A stretch of 64,000 bases of DNA, taken from positions 303,137 through 367,136 of the forward strand of contig NZ_JAFIQX010000008.1 in NCBI RefSeq assembly GCF_017356035.1, given 5' to 3'. The notes below the pieces were generated by a model. It saw nothing but the letters and a program-made list of their open reading frames with translations. It was not told where the DNA came from and did no database searches. This stretch comes from Longitalea luteola. Its GTDB lineage: Bacteria; Bacteroidota; Bacteroidia; Chitinophagales; Chitinophagaceae. Position numbers and translations under genes: made by a program. Shown in pieces: positions 40,801-50,200 of this stretch (position 1 is its first letter; every line of letters starts with the position of its first letter).

Positions 40801-43800
40801 AGCTTGCGCGTGAGCGACGCTATGCGATAGAAGGTGCTGATGTTCGGTAATGACAAAACATCTGCAGGCACTGACTTGGTTTGTATTTGTATCGCTTCTT
40901 CCTCTTTCAGTTTTAAAACAGCGGCCAGCGACTTCAATTGTGCCGTGATCGTTCTTATGCTGCCATCCGGTGCAGCCGGAGCAGGATTGGGAAATGGGTT
41001 CTCTGTTACCAGCGCTACTTTGAAAGCATCGGGCAACGGGTTCAGTATAACCTTATTCTGGAACAAGGCATTGTACTGGGGTTTCTTGCCGGTAATAGTG
41101 AGATCACCATACCAGGCTACCAGGTCCTGTACCGGTTTGTTCATGGCCGTTTTCAGCTTCATGAAATGCTGCAGGCTGATGAGGAAGGCTTCGTTCAACA
41201 GTGTGTTACCGATTTTGGCATTCATCAATACCAGGTCCAGTTCCCACATCTGCCAGCCGGTTTTTCTCCACAAACGGAGGAAGCGATGGATGCGGTCGAG
41301 TTTGTTATTATCGAGGTTTGAAATGTTCTTATTGCTCAGGTTGGCGGTAGCATCGTTGTGTACGACTTTGGAGTCGAAGGTGGGATTAATGAAACGCTGC
41401 TCCAGTAGGGTGAGCAGTTCTGTGTATTCAAGGCCTGACTTCTCAAGGAACACGGCCACCACATCAATACCGGCCAGTCCGTTCCAGTAGGTTGCCTGGC
41501 CGGCCGCATCTGCCGTAGTGATCAATGTGCGCTCTGTTGGCGAGATGCCCAAGAATTCACCTGCTACCTGGATATTGGCGGGCGCCGGCACGGTCTTGTT
41601 TTGAAAAATCTCCATCCATTGCGCTTTGTTAATCCCTAATTTATCGAGATAACTCCGGCTTTCTTCCCAGCTCAGATCAAAGGGCAGCGTATGCGGATAT
41701 TTTTGTGTTTTGAGTATGGTATCGTACACCGTATAATTGATGTACTCGGGGATGGCATTTCTTTCGGCCACTGTACCATGCGTTTGTTTTACCAGGGTAA
41801 GCTCCAGCTGGCCGGCCTTCTTTTCAATTTTATAGGTATGCAGGCTGTCGCGAATGAACCAGGTAGTGGCGTTGCCCTGGGTAACGGCCGCTTTTGCATC
41901 TACTTCCAGGTTTTTAGCAGTAAGTTCGGCAACTACAGCTGGGCTTATAACGCCTTCGGTCAGCTGCGCTTCTATTGAAGAAGCAACAATAATGGGAGTT
42001 TTTAACAGCGTATCTTCCAGCACTTCGTTTACCAGGTCTATATAGGGTATGGCGGTATTGCTGTTCTCGCAATTAAGGTCTATTTCACCAATATCGGGCC
42101 TGCGTTTGAACAAAACCTTTTTGGCCGACTGTAACGGCGTGGTAGAACCGCGCTTATCGAGGTATTTGATAAGGTCGGTAAGATAGGCGGCGGGACTGTA
42201 GATATTTTTACAATCCTTGCACTCAAAACTATCGGTTGAAAAGAACAATGTTTTCAGGTCGGGCATTTCTTTCATCTCCAGGGCTTCGTATGCTTCGTAG
42301 ATATTTGGCAGCACAGCCAGTTCCGAACCCGTTTGCAACGATTTCAACTCACCAATGATGGCCAGCGAGGCCGCGTACGACCGTTCGGCTTTTTTATAGA
42401 TCTCTTTCGCTTTGTCTTTCGTAATTTTTGCGGCTACTTTCTGGGTGAATTGTTTTTTACCCAGTTTATATACCGATTGTGACGAGGTGATATTTTCTTC
42501 CAGCAGTGCTTTTGACGTTTCGTAATCAGGCGCCAGTTTAAATACCCGTTGTAATTTTTTCAGGTCTGCTTTCAGGGCCGCCTTGTTGTTGAACCTGCTG
42601 TTGATGGCCTCTTTATTATCTTTAAAGAAGGTTTCGATATTCGTCTTATGCAATTCCAGGTTCGGCCAGGTGTCAAAGAAATTCAATACCGGTTCTTTTT
42701 CAACAACAGGACTTTTATCATCTGCTTTTAATTTACCGGCAAAGGCAGCTGTTGGAAACTGCTTCTCCAGCACATCCTGTATCTGCCTGATCTTTTCTGT
42801 GGTGAGGTTAGAGGAAGGACTGCCATTGAACGATTTCCAGTCTTTTTCTGAAAGCATCGCTAACCGGGGCAGGTCTTCGGGCCGGGTGATATTCAGTTTC
42901 TCTTTCACTGTAGCCGCCGTAGACGCATCATTCACCACCTGGTTGATCGCAATCACGGCCTGCAGCTCTTTGGTTGAGCCTTCGCCAAACGATCCTTTAT
43001 CGAGCGAGGAAGACAAGCGACGGATGTCATTGCCATGTACTTCAAACAGCGCTTCCGCTGCTTTTTTACGTTCGTCATTCAAACTGGTGCTGTCGAGTAA
43101 CCGCCTGAAATCGTCTTTCCTGTTCCTGCGGCGCTGATCAACGATCTCCTTCCATCTTTTCAGCAGTTCTTCGCGATCGGCAGCCATGTGCGCCGGGACA
43201 AGCTGGTTTTTAATGGCATAGTCAAACGCATTGGGCACGGCATCCTCCGGTAATACGGTGAGTGCATGCAGCATGGCTTCGGGTTCCTGCGTTAACTTGA
43301 TAAACGGCTCGCCGATGTTTTCGTTCTTTTGAAGCGCCTGCAACAGCGAGATCAGGTCCTGCGGATCTTTACCTGCCAGCGTGGCCACGCCGGTTACATA
43401 TTCTGGTATGAGTTGCGCCCGCATCAGGGCATAACAGAAGGCCGGTGGCATTTGGGCAACCTGCGCTACCTGCTGCGCATTGATGAGCCATTTCACCTGC
43501 TGTTCACGGCTTCCGGTTTTTTCCGCCAGCAGTTTGTAAGGATTGTTGGTATCTGCCTGCCTGATCTCGGCTACCGGTACTTCGCGTAACAGCCGCGCCA
43601 TTCTTTTCTGGTGTATTTCAAATTCCGATTCCTTTGGAAAACTTTCGTCACCGATCACTACATTGAATTCGGTAAACGTAGCGGCATTATATACAACAGC
43701 AGAGCTATGCACAAGGCCCCTGCCATTATAGATCCGCACGAACAGGTCGGGTGAATCCTTGCCGCTTTTATCAACGATCTCGTTAGAGAACTGGGCTTCA

Positions 43801-44270
43801 AAGCGGCCATTGCTGTCTGTACGAACGCGGGCGATCACATTATCGTTCAGAATCCCTTTATCAGCTATTTCCACTTCATGTTCGCCTGCAGGGCGAAAAT
43901 CTTTCTGCAGAATGCGGCCACTCACTATATAGGTAACCTCTTTGGGAGCAGCGGGTGCATTGTAATCGATGGCAATTACGACATCGCTATTATTGCCGCG
44001 CAGGTTAACCACCTGGCTGGTGTCGGTACTGGCAAGAAGCGTACTGCCGGCGTATATCCTGAAGTAGATATCGGGATAACGGTCGTTGTACAGTTCTGCC
44101 GTGTATTGTTCATCGAACAGCAGTACGAAGGAGCCATCGGCACCGGTTACTGTGCTTACCAGCGACTCTTTACGTTCGGGGTTTTTGTCCCAGGCTTCTA
44201 CATAAAGTTTGGCAATTGGCTGTTGGTTTGACCGGCGTATGATCTTACCGGTGATAGACAGAAGGCTCAT
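34812..44270 (-). CDS. Tc toxin A subunit (TcA), pore-forming/translocation component
   Basis: 3152-residue TcA protein, longer than Photorhabdus TcdA1 (about 2500). Known TcA form a pentameric bell that binds a host cell and injects the cargo held by TcB-TcC. Visible here: two N-terminal beta-sandwich (carboxypeptidase-regulatory-like) domains (about 1-100 and 113-205); the VRP1-like hallmark at about 680-760 (CKDCKNIYSPAAYLTDLIKYL, FKRRPDIGEI, PYIDLVNEVLEDTLL); the neuraminidase-like/ABC-toxin region (about 1600-1830, with FITPENWIEPELRLDKSSFF); RLFKIRHSMNIDGIERSL near 2460; a long coiled-coil channel region (about 2500-2800); and a TcB-binding C-terminal domain (about 2830-3140). No Sec signal and no type IX C-terminal signal. 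It starts 29 bp after the TcB-TcC gene. Confidence 0.93.
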   Translation of the reverse strand: MSLLSITGKIIRRSNQQPIAKLYVEAWDKNPERKESLVSTVTGADGSFVLLFDEQYTAELYNDRYPDIYFRIYAGSTLLASTDTSQVVNLRGNNSDVVIAIDYNAPAAPKEVTYIVSGRILQKDFRPAGEHEVEIADKGILNDNVIARVRTDSNGRFEAQFSNEIVDKSGKDSPDLFVRIYNGRGLVHSSAVVYNAATFTEFNVVIGDESFPKESEFEIHQKRMARLLREVPVAEIRQADTNNPYKLLAEKTGSREQQVKWLINAQQVAQVAQMPPAFCYALMRAQLIPEYVTGVATLAGKDPQDLISLLQALQKNENIGEPFIKLTQEPEAMLHALTVLPEDAVPNAFDYAIKNQLVPAHMAADREELLKRWKEIVDQRRRNRKDDFRRLLDSTSLNDERKKAAEALFEVHGNDIRRLSSSLDKGSFGEGSTKELQAVIAINQVVNDASTAATVKEKLNITRPEDLPRLAMLSEKDWKSFNGSPSSNLTTEKIRQIQDVLEKQFPTAAFAGKLKADDKSPVVEKEPVLNFFDTWPNLELHKTNIETFFKDNKEAINSRFNNKAALKADLKKLQRVFKLAPDYETSKALLEENITSSQSVYKLGKKQFTQKVAAKITKDKAKEIYKKAERSYAASLAIIGELKSLQTGSELAVLPNIYEAYEALEMKEMPDLKTLFFSTDSFECKDCKNIYSPAAYLTDLIKYLDKRGSTTPLQSAKKVLFKRRPDIGEIDLNCENSNTAIPYIDLVNEVLEDTLLKTPIIVASSIEAQLTEGVISPAVVAELTAKNLEVDAKAAVTQGNATTWFIRDSLHTYKIEKKAGQLELTLVKQTHGTVAERNAIPEYINYTVYDTILKTQKYPHTLPFDLSWEESRSYLDKLGINKAQWMEIFQNKTVPAPANIQVAGEFLGISPTERTLITTADAAGQATYWNGLAGIDVVAVFLEKSGLEYTELLTLLEQRFINPTFDSKVVHNDATANLSNKNISNLDNNKLDRIHRFLRLWRKTGWQMWELDLVLMNAKIGNTLLNEAFLISLQHFMKLKTAMNKPVQDLVAWYGDLTITGKKPQYNALFQNKVILNPLPDAFKVALVTENPFPNPAPAAPDGSIRTITAQLKSLAAVLKLKEEEAIQIQTKSVPADVLSLPNISTFYRIASLTRKLRISTGEYYLLLEILNTGAAFDVFADPATTNLFIELVSMIRASKFSIYELAYLLLHVDQGPRPFIPAPETIAAFITRGREVLQKLKDELHSLSGLPDEKAKALIGKIASIDEAAANDTIQIFNGTYTGSLADRDTFLDTVYLPMINTATLKTALNTRDAAPATDRDQRTLEAYELFVEQLLRFLATDLSKQAVYQLHEDQFKLAADINQLMLDAAHLQGVTEPLLSYWFDEDLLAKDSNDNYIKTIDATNFPELFQSYQLLKKIALLQTKLPFNADLLRLLITHAGDFGVLRFDELPLAPGVLNSHFDNWKNYVQLNQFAIAYPDSESGTLAAALQKLLPVADTEANFLQALANLTLWDLNELTELKTRIGLAYPADYLKTGTYVRLDSCMNVLITPGIQAAQIPLVINPAPVAADAINVKQLVKSKYENEQWLNTSANIQGVIRERKRDALVTYFTHHTINGNTFADAEALFSYYLLDTEMGSKEVTTRILQANLSIQIFVQRCLMNLEAEIIADAAEDDGWEQWEWMKYYQVWAANRKVFITPENWIEPELRLDKSSFFQELENDLMQNEVNKQNVENAYLSYLEKLDNVARLDVSGFYYEEEAYTLHVFARTYDDPHIYYYRKWVEDRYWTPWEKVDLEINATHVVPVVINRRLYLYWPEFREKTIEVANTTMPALPGNTSSTVPLDLPRKYWEIHLSVSELRNNKWTPKKISKTAIASPDKIWGSQYLYTEYAKENFSFVPLDLMDMAGRYLIGCYLNTSPDAADYYYTAPVDYFDLGSCHGTPEVLDDPAVRLLISNPILPQFERSELKYLESQEANLKTNDVLAYQQGNLFINHLPILQKTPGKFRTPQPSQLSFFDKLILKIFSLYMNAVNTTHGRFSSDFRWPYPVGTFLPFFYEDKGRTFFVPQEIILTKRKPNGEGEPLKAELFYSDLLKIFQEILRTGKLPDILKPFFEDGQWPAIEYKLKFNNFYHPYVCFLIKQLYMKGIDGILKREVQLLDKSKFPELPSFDFATTYSPTALVNPDDTRVVPNPLDPDTLTNPGYPKETMDFNAWGSYGQYNWELFYHAPMMIAQKLSNNQQFEEAMQWYHYIFNPTDASSYSSPQRFWNTKPFFVRSNQDYINQRIDQILNMINGGDADLIKDVDDWRRNPFQPHRIAQFRTVAYQKNTVMKYLDNLIAWGDNLFRTDTRENITAASQLYMLAAVILGPKPKTIPAFFEAPVMNYNQLESKLDAFSNALVEVENFIPYFTDDVQEFNNGGGPLPDIDVFYFCLPSNEKLSGYRNTIADRLFKIRHSMNIDGIERSLALFDPPIDPGLLVKAVASGVNLGAAISGLNAPLPHYRFNVCLQKANEFCNEVKSLGGALLSALEKRDAEEMALLRSAQEIRMQEAVKSVRQTQVTEAVANIEQLNKTKAITQEKLDYYSSLEYMNPAEIVAFSLSTASTVLDAAIAAGYILAGGLKAIPQFVAGASGFGGSPHVTVDVGGVQFGEVAELATQTMSAIAAALDKGANLASTQGSYQRRQEDWDFQVRSASKELAQIDQQITVAQIRRDIAQKELDNQQLQIDQSKEMNQYMRSKFSNQQLYEWMITQISGIYFQSYQLAFDMSKRAERCYRYELGIPDSAFIQSTYWDSLKKGLLAGEKLALDLKRLDASYYDKNKREFEITKNVSLNQIDPLALLKLKQNGVCFITLPEEIFDIDYPGHYFRRIKSVAVSIPCIVGPYNNVNCTLTLLKSRTRVNADASGNYLPTDPVESDSRFTFNYSSIQQIVTSTAQNDSGLFDTNLHDERYLPFEGHGAISEWKLELNKDFMNFDFNSISDVVMHVRYTARQGGAVLGTKAKTELNSHFDDIIKTQENGTGFFKLISMKADFSTEFHQLLNAPVQQANFKITSNHVPYWLSGKNLEIDDLVPVTVLLKLKAGQTVNLNALNMQINGVPVDFTTPVVLGELKQGITAQTGAFVRSWNMESTSNSLDPAKIDDVLLVIKYKVL

Positions 44271-44299
44271 AATTTTTTATTTAAATGATTTCATGTTAA

Positions 44300-47200
44300 T
44301 TAAAATGATATCTGACCGGTGATCCCGAACCGGGGATTGGTGAACATATTACTACCCAGATCCGGCATAAATCCTCCGGAGATGTAATTAAATGCGCCGT
44401 GATTGTATTGGAACAAGGATGCACCTATGGTTAAGCCGCCTGGGTTCCATGGGGTAATTTCACCGCCGGGACCTGTTGGGCGTACAGCTGGCATACCGGG
44501 TATGGCAGGTGGTGTTAAACTAACCGATGGCGTATAGGTAAGTCCGAACACACCCGCGTGTGCGGTATTACCCTGTGACGTGCTTAAGTTAAAGCCGCCG
44601 GTGATATACGAGGTATATAAAGGTCCGGGACCGGAGAAAGTACCTGCAAAGCTGGCGCCTGAAGATGATACGGTGCCTGAACCCTGGATATGCAGCGGAT
44701 GATAGGTAAGCAACCGCACATCGGCGCTTGCCGTTACTGATAAACTTCCATCAGGGTTACCGGTGCCGCTGGCGCGGGCTTCAACCCCTAAACCGGGAAC
44801 GCCGGCCTCAAGCTCAGCGTTAGCCGAATCTAACCTAAGCTGACCATTGGCGCCAATAGAGCCGGCAGCATCCAGGCGCAATCTGCCTAAGTTAAAAAAG
44901 GTGGTAGCATCTAACCGGCTGGTAAAACGTCCGGCATCCAATGTACCGCGGCCTGTAAATTCGCCTAACGTGAAACCGCCTGCCCGCACATCGCCATGCA
45001 TTCTGAAATCGCCCTGTGCCTGCGGTAAACCAGACAATAATGTTCCCTGGAAGTTGCTCAAAGGTATTTCGGAAGGAACCGGAAACCGCAGGCGCCCTTC
45101 GCCGCTTGCTACTAAACTAAACCCATCGCCCGGCGTACCCAGTACCAATCCACCGGTTGCAAATACACCGGCGCGGCCTAAAGATGTGTCTACAGCGGCT
45201 GTAGCATTTACATCGAGCAATCCAGAGGTATGTATGTTTAACGGTGGCACGTCCAGCAAAAACGACGACCGCCCCTGCACGCCTAAGATCCCACGTCCCG
45301 ATACGCTTCTGTCAGAAGAAAAAAGATTATGGAACTGAAAACTTCCACTTACGCCGGTTGGCCCTACATCGGTTATCAGCGGCGTTACTTCAACCGGCGG
45401 ATCCTTCGGTGGATCCATGCCGTTGGGGTCGTTGAGCTTGATGGGATTGTTCCGGCAATAGCGATATAAGTTTGGTCCGTCAACCATCCCCGCCGGGTCG
45501 GCAGTGGTCCACCGGCACAACCACAAGGCATAATACCTGGCGCCGTGGTAGTTCAGTCCCGACTCTTCATCCCTTTCTTTACCTGTATAACGGTATCTTT
45601 TTGCCGCTACTTCTCTCGTGGCATCGACGCTGGTGTACGAAGTAGCACCAAAAGGAAAATATTCTTCATAAGAGATCAATTGCGCCAGGTCATCCAGCTC
45701 AATGGAAGCCGACCCAAGATGATAGTCGTATTGATAGCGTATCAATTGCGTTTCGTTGCTGCCATTGGGTTTTACCACCGGCGTATCGATCATCGCTATT
45801 CTTTTTTGATCATCCAGTACATGTACCGTTTCACGTTCAAGCACGATCGCATTTGCACCGTTGTATTCCCGGTAGATCTCCACAGCCCCGAGGTAAAGAC
45901 GCTCTTTCCTGCTCCCATCGAGCCGTTCGATCACTTTACGTACGCGCTGGCCTCCTGCATTGTATACATAATGAGCAGATCCGCCGCCGCCAAGACCGGC
46001 TGCTTTGAACTGGTCCAGAAAATTCCAGGTTTCGCCGCTCAGCGTTTCCAGGCCAGCCATATTCCCATGGGCGTCATAGGTATAATTAAAGGTATCGCCA
46101 CCAAGGGTTGTTGCGGTAAGGTGATTATTCAGATTATTGCCATTGTCATATTCGAAAGTACGGGTCCAGCTGCTGTCCTTTGCCGTGTGTTGCTGCCATA
46201 ACATGTTATCTGCCTGGTCATAGCCGAACTGCTCAATATAATTCCTGAATGCCTGTGCATCGTTGGGATTGATAGTGCCGGACCGGATGAACGGATGATC
46301 CCGGTAATTGGGTGTTGTGCCTGCACCGCTATGGCTGGTATCGGTTTGTCCGGCATGTTTTCTGCCGCTTGCCTTTTTCAAGCGATACACGGCATCATAT
46401 TCATATTTGTTCAACGCCTTCACCAATTCACCATCGAACGATACATCTGCCTGTGCAGCATCGCGCAGCTCCGTAATATTTCCCACCGCGTCGAACGTAT
46501 AATGCAGGTCCTGCAAAACAGTGGCGCCGCTGTTGCGGGTAGTAAGCAGCCGTACCAGGCGGAATGTTTCTTTTTCGTAGGTGTAAGTTGTTTTGGTTCC
46601 GTTGCCATAAAATATTTCTTCGCGCTGGCCTTTTGCATTGTAATGCACGTTCGTGATAAAAGGAGTAGCAGTGGCAGCGCCGCGAATGGTCACATCCACT
46701 TTCTCCAGTAAGCCGGCTTCATTGTAAGAAGGTATGAAGGTTGTTTGAGGTGAAGCGGCTACATGGGGGTTTACCGACCGGATGACCCTGTTCAATGCAT
46801 CGAACTCGTTGCTGCTTTCAAACACTTCCGGTTCCAGGTCAACGCTGCTTACGACCGTCCAGTTTATGGTATTCACATAGTCGCGCGCCATCTGCTGGCT
46901 GCTGCGCAGCAGGTTACCTTTGAAGTCGAACTGCAGATTATTAGTAACGCCTGACTGATCATACTGTATATGAACTTTTTGCCGCAGGTTGTTCGCTTTC
47001 GCCGTTGCTGCAGGCAGATCTTCGCCGTATTCACTTTTACTGAACAAGGTAGAAGTGTCGCTTTCCTCCACATACAGGGCAACCGGCCGCTGCAGCGCGT
47101 CGTAGCTGGTGGTAAACGCACAGCCACGGTCGTTATAGCTCAGCAATTGTTTGCCGGCTGCATCGTTGATAGTCCAGCGGCTGCCGGCATCTATGGATGT

Positions 47201-50200
47201 TTGCTGCAGGCTGTTGCCGAGCATGCCGTACCGGTGTTGGATAACCGGCCGGTTCAATCCGTCTGTGACGCGGATGATATTTCCTTCTATATCCAGTACA
47301 TTCTTATTTTCAATATTTACCGTACCATCGGTGGTTATTTTTAAGAATACCCTGCCCAGGCTATCGAGGTGTTGGATAGCCGGTGTATTATGGTGTTTGG
47401 CAGCCAGCCAGGCAGCACGCACTGCTGGATTAGCAGGCTCCGGATCGAGCGGGTTGGGACTGCCCAGGCTTATATACCATTCGCTGTTGCGCACCGTGTC
47501 GTTGGGATCGAAATTAGTTTGCTGCCAGGCAGTGAACTCAACCCTGGTAAAGGTCTTATTGGGCAGGTCGGTTCGCACTACCCTGTTGATGGGATCATAA
47601 TGCATTACAGGCGTTACGCCTAATTGCACCATTTCTTTTTCATCGTCATAAGAAGGTGCGGTGCTGAAATAGGGTTCGTATTGTTTTACGGCATTTCCTT
47701 TATTGTTTACAATGGTTCTGCCATTGCCGATCCAGCGCAGGTTAGGAAAAGTGTCCGGGATGGGGGTAACGGTGCCATCTGCATTCACCTGCAAGGCTGC
47801 ACCCGGCTCTGCCTGTGCTTTGGTGAGCACCACGTTGCCTGAACCGCTGGAATATTCGTATGATTCATGCCATTTTGTTTGATGCAGCAGATGCGCATGG
47901 TAATGCGTTTCTCTGGTGCGCGTTCTAACATAGTTAGGTTGCGGTTTGTAATTGTTGATATCAAAACCCGACAATTGCGTTTGATCATACCACGACGATA
48001 CATTGTATTGCATTATTACCCCGGGGAAGTCATTGGCGCCCAACAGCTCTGTTTTTGTCGTATCGAATTCATCACCGGCATCGATACCTGGTTTGCCGAT
48101 AACAAATGAACTAACCACCCTTCCTGATTCATCAAAGCGTACAGCCGATAAATTGTCATTCGCATCTTTTACTACAGCAGGCCGCAACACCCGGTAATTG
48201 AATTGCTCTACACGCGTAACATTATTCAATGCATCCGTAAGCTGCTGCGGAAATAAAAAATGTGCATCGTATTGTAAAAGGGTATTATTCCCGAACTGAT
48301 CCGTGAACCGGGTAGGTAAATAAAAATGGGCGGTGTCGTAATTGGTAGTGCCGGAGGTGATCCAGAAATAATTATCCGCAAACACATAACCACCCCTGAC
48401 CGGATCGGTTAACAAAGTGGTAAGCGCGGGCAATGTGATCTTCGCACTAAAAATATTACTCAGCAGTGTATTGTTAAATGCCGCTTTTGACGCCTGGTGC
48501 ACCAATCCTTTTGATTCAAGTACGCCGAAAGGCAACGCGGTAACCCCATCATTACCCCGGTATTGTGTTCTTACCAATTCTATCAGCCGTTTTTGCAGGC
48601 TGCCGTCAGGTGTAACTTCGTAATCTATAACACCTGCATTCAGGCAATCGGAGTACAGGTCTTCCAGTTCAAAATAAGAAGCCGGGGTGGTCACCCCGGT
48701 TACTTCAAAGGTGCTGGTGTCGTGCAGCGCCGGCGTGCGCTGCTCTAAAATTTCGGGAACGGCATTGGTAAACCTGTTCTTTGTATAAGTGATGTGCAGC
48801 TGAACCTGTTCTGCGGCGGGGAGCGGATCTGTTTTCCTGGGATACACTACTGTGGCGCTTTGCAGCACATTGCCAAAATAATCGGTTTCAAATACCAGGG
48901 CATGCATAACCCGCGGGTCGGCCGGATTGCGCTCGTAGTGGTAGGTGATACTCTCCCGGGCATGCGTTAAAAAAACGGCATATTTATTATTCCCGGCAGG
49001 TTGCAACAACCGTATGCCGCAATTATGTTGTTCGGCGGTGTAAGGTTTGTCTGCATCAACAGAGCCGTCGAGGGCATATATTTCTTTGCGCAGCAGTTTT
49101 CCTTTGCAGGCACGCAAGGCTTCAATACATTCTGCTACAGTAAATGATGAGGGCAGTTCTGGTTCCGGTAATAATTTTTCAGGTACGGCCGTATTTTGAT
49201 AATATTCATGGGCATATTGATTTAGGATGGTTTCACCATCGACAAAAGCGCCTGTATGAAACCAGGTTTTGGTAAGAACCGGCGGTTGATGAAGATCCTG
49301 CTCTATGGTGGTATTGGAACCACCCTGAAGTATAAAATGCGTTATATCCTCCGAGTCCTGCTGGTCTACCCTGCCAAATCCCCGGAATTCTTTTTCATAA
49401 TGATCGTAGTAACCATGATGATAAACATACTCACTGGCAAAACGCGTTTTCATGATGCGGTCGTACACGATCACCTTTGAGATGCAATGAACCGGGAAAT
49501 GTAACTTGGTTACCCATGGCCTGCCCGCCTGTTTATCTGCTAAATAATATTTCGTAGATGGCTGGTACTCCAATTCGATCTCCTTTCCCATATTGTTTTT
49601 GTAGCCAATAAGGATATGGGGTTTCTTACTGCTCATGAGATCGATGTATTTCAATGGCAACGCGCTGTTAGCCGGTAGCGGGCTACTCCATACGATACAA
49701 CTGAGACCGGTGCCCAGCAGATCGAGCACGTTCACCTTGTTGAATTGATTATTGTCCGGGAAACCGTCAATGACGACAGGTGCTTTCCCGAAAGCATTGC
49801 CCTGATGGTTCAGCCAGATGGCACACTGGTTGGCGCTTAAATAAATGATATCGGTAGTACCTGACCCATCGATATCGGCCAATTGAATACGCGAAGGGGC
49901 GAACTGATCATCCACATCAAACAAAGGCGCATGGTCCATATTCACTTTGGCGCCAAAACGGCCATACCCGAGGTTTGGCCAGTAACAAACGCTGCCGTTG
50001 CGAATGCGAACTATATCCTGCAAGCCGTCCCCGCTCATATCGGCCAGGAAAACGGTTTGTTCGATATCTGCAAAGACCAATGCCGGCCCTTTTTCTTCGT
50101 CGTTTGATCTTGTTACGCGCTTTGAGGGCTCATATCCTTTTTTCCCCTTCGATGGATACCAGGTCAGCACTTCATCTTCGGTGATCAGCACATCGGCCAG

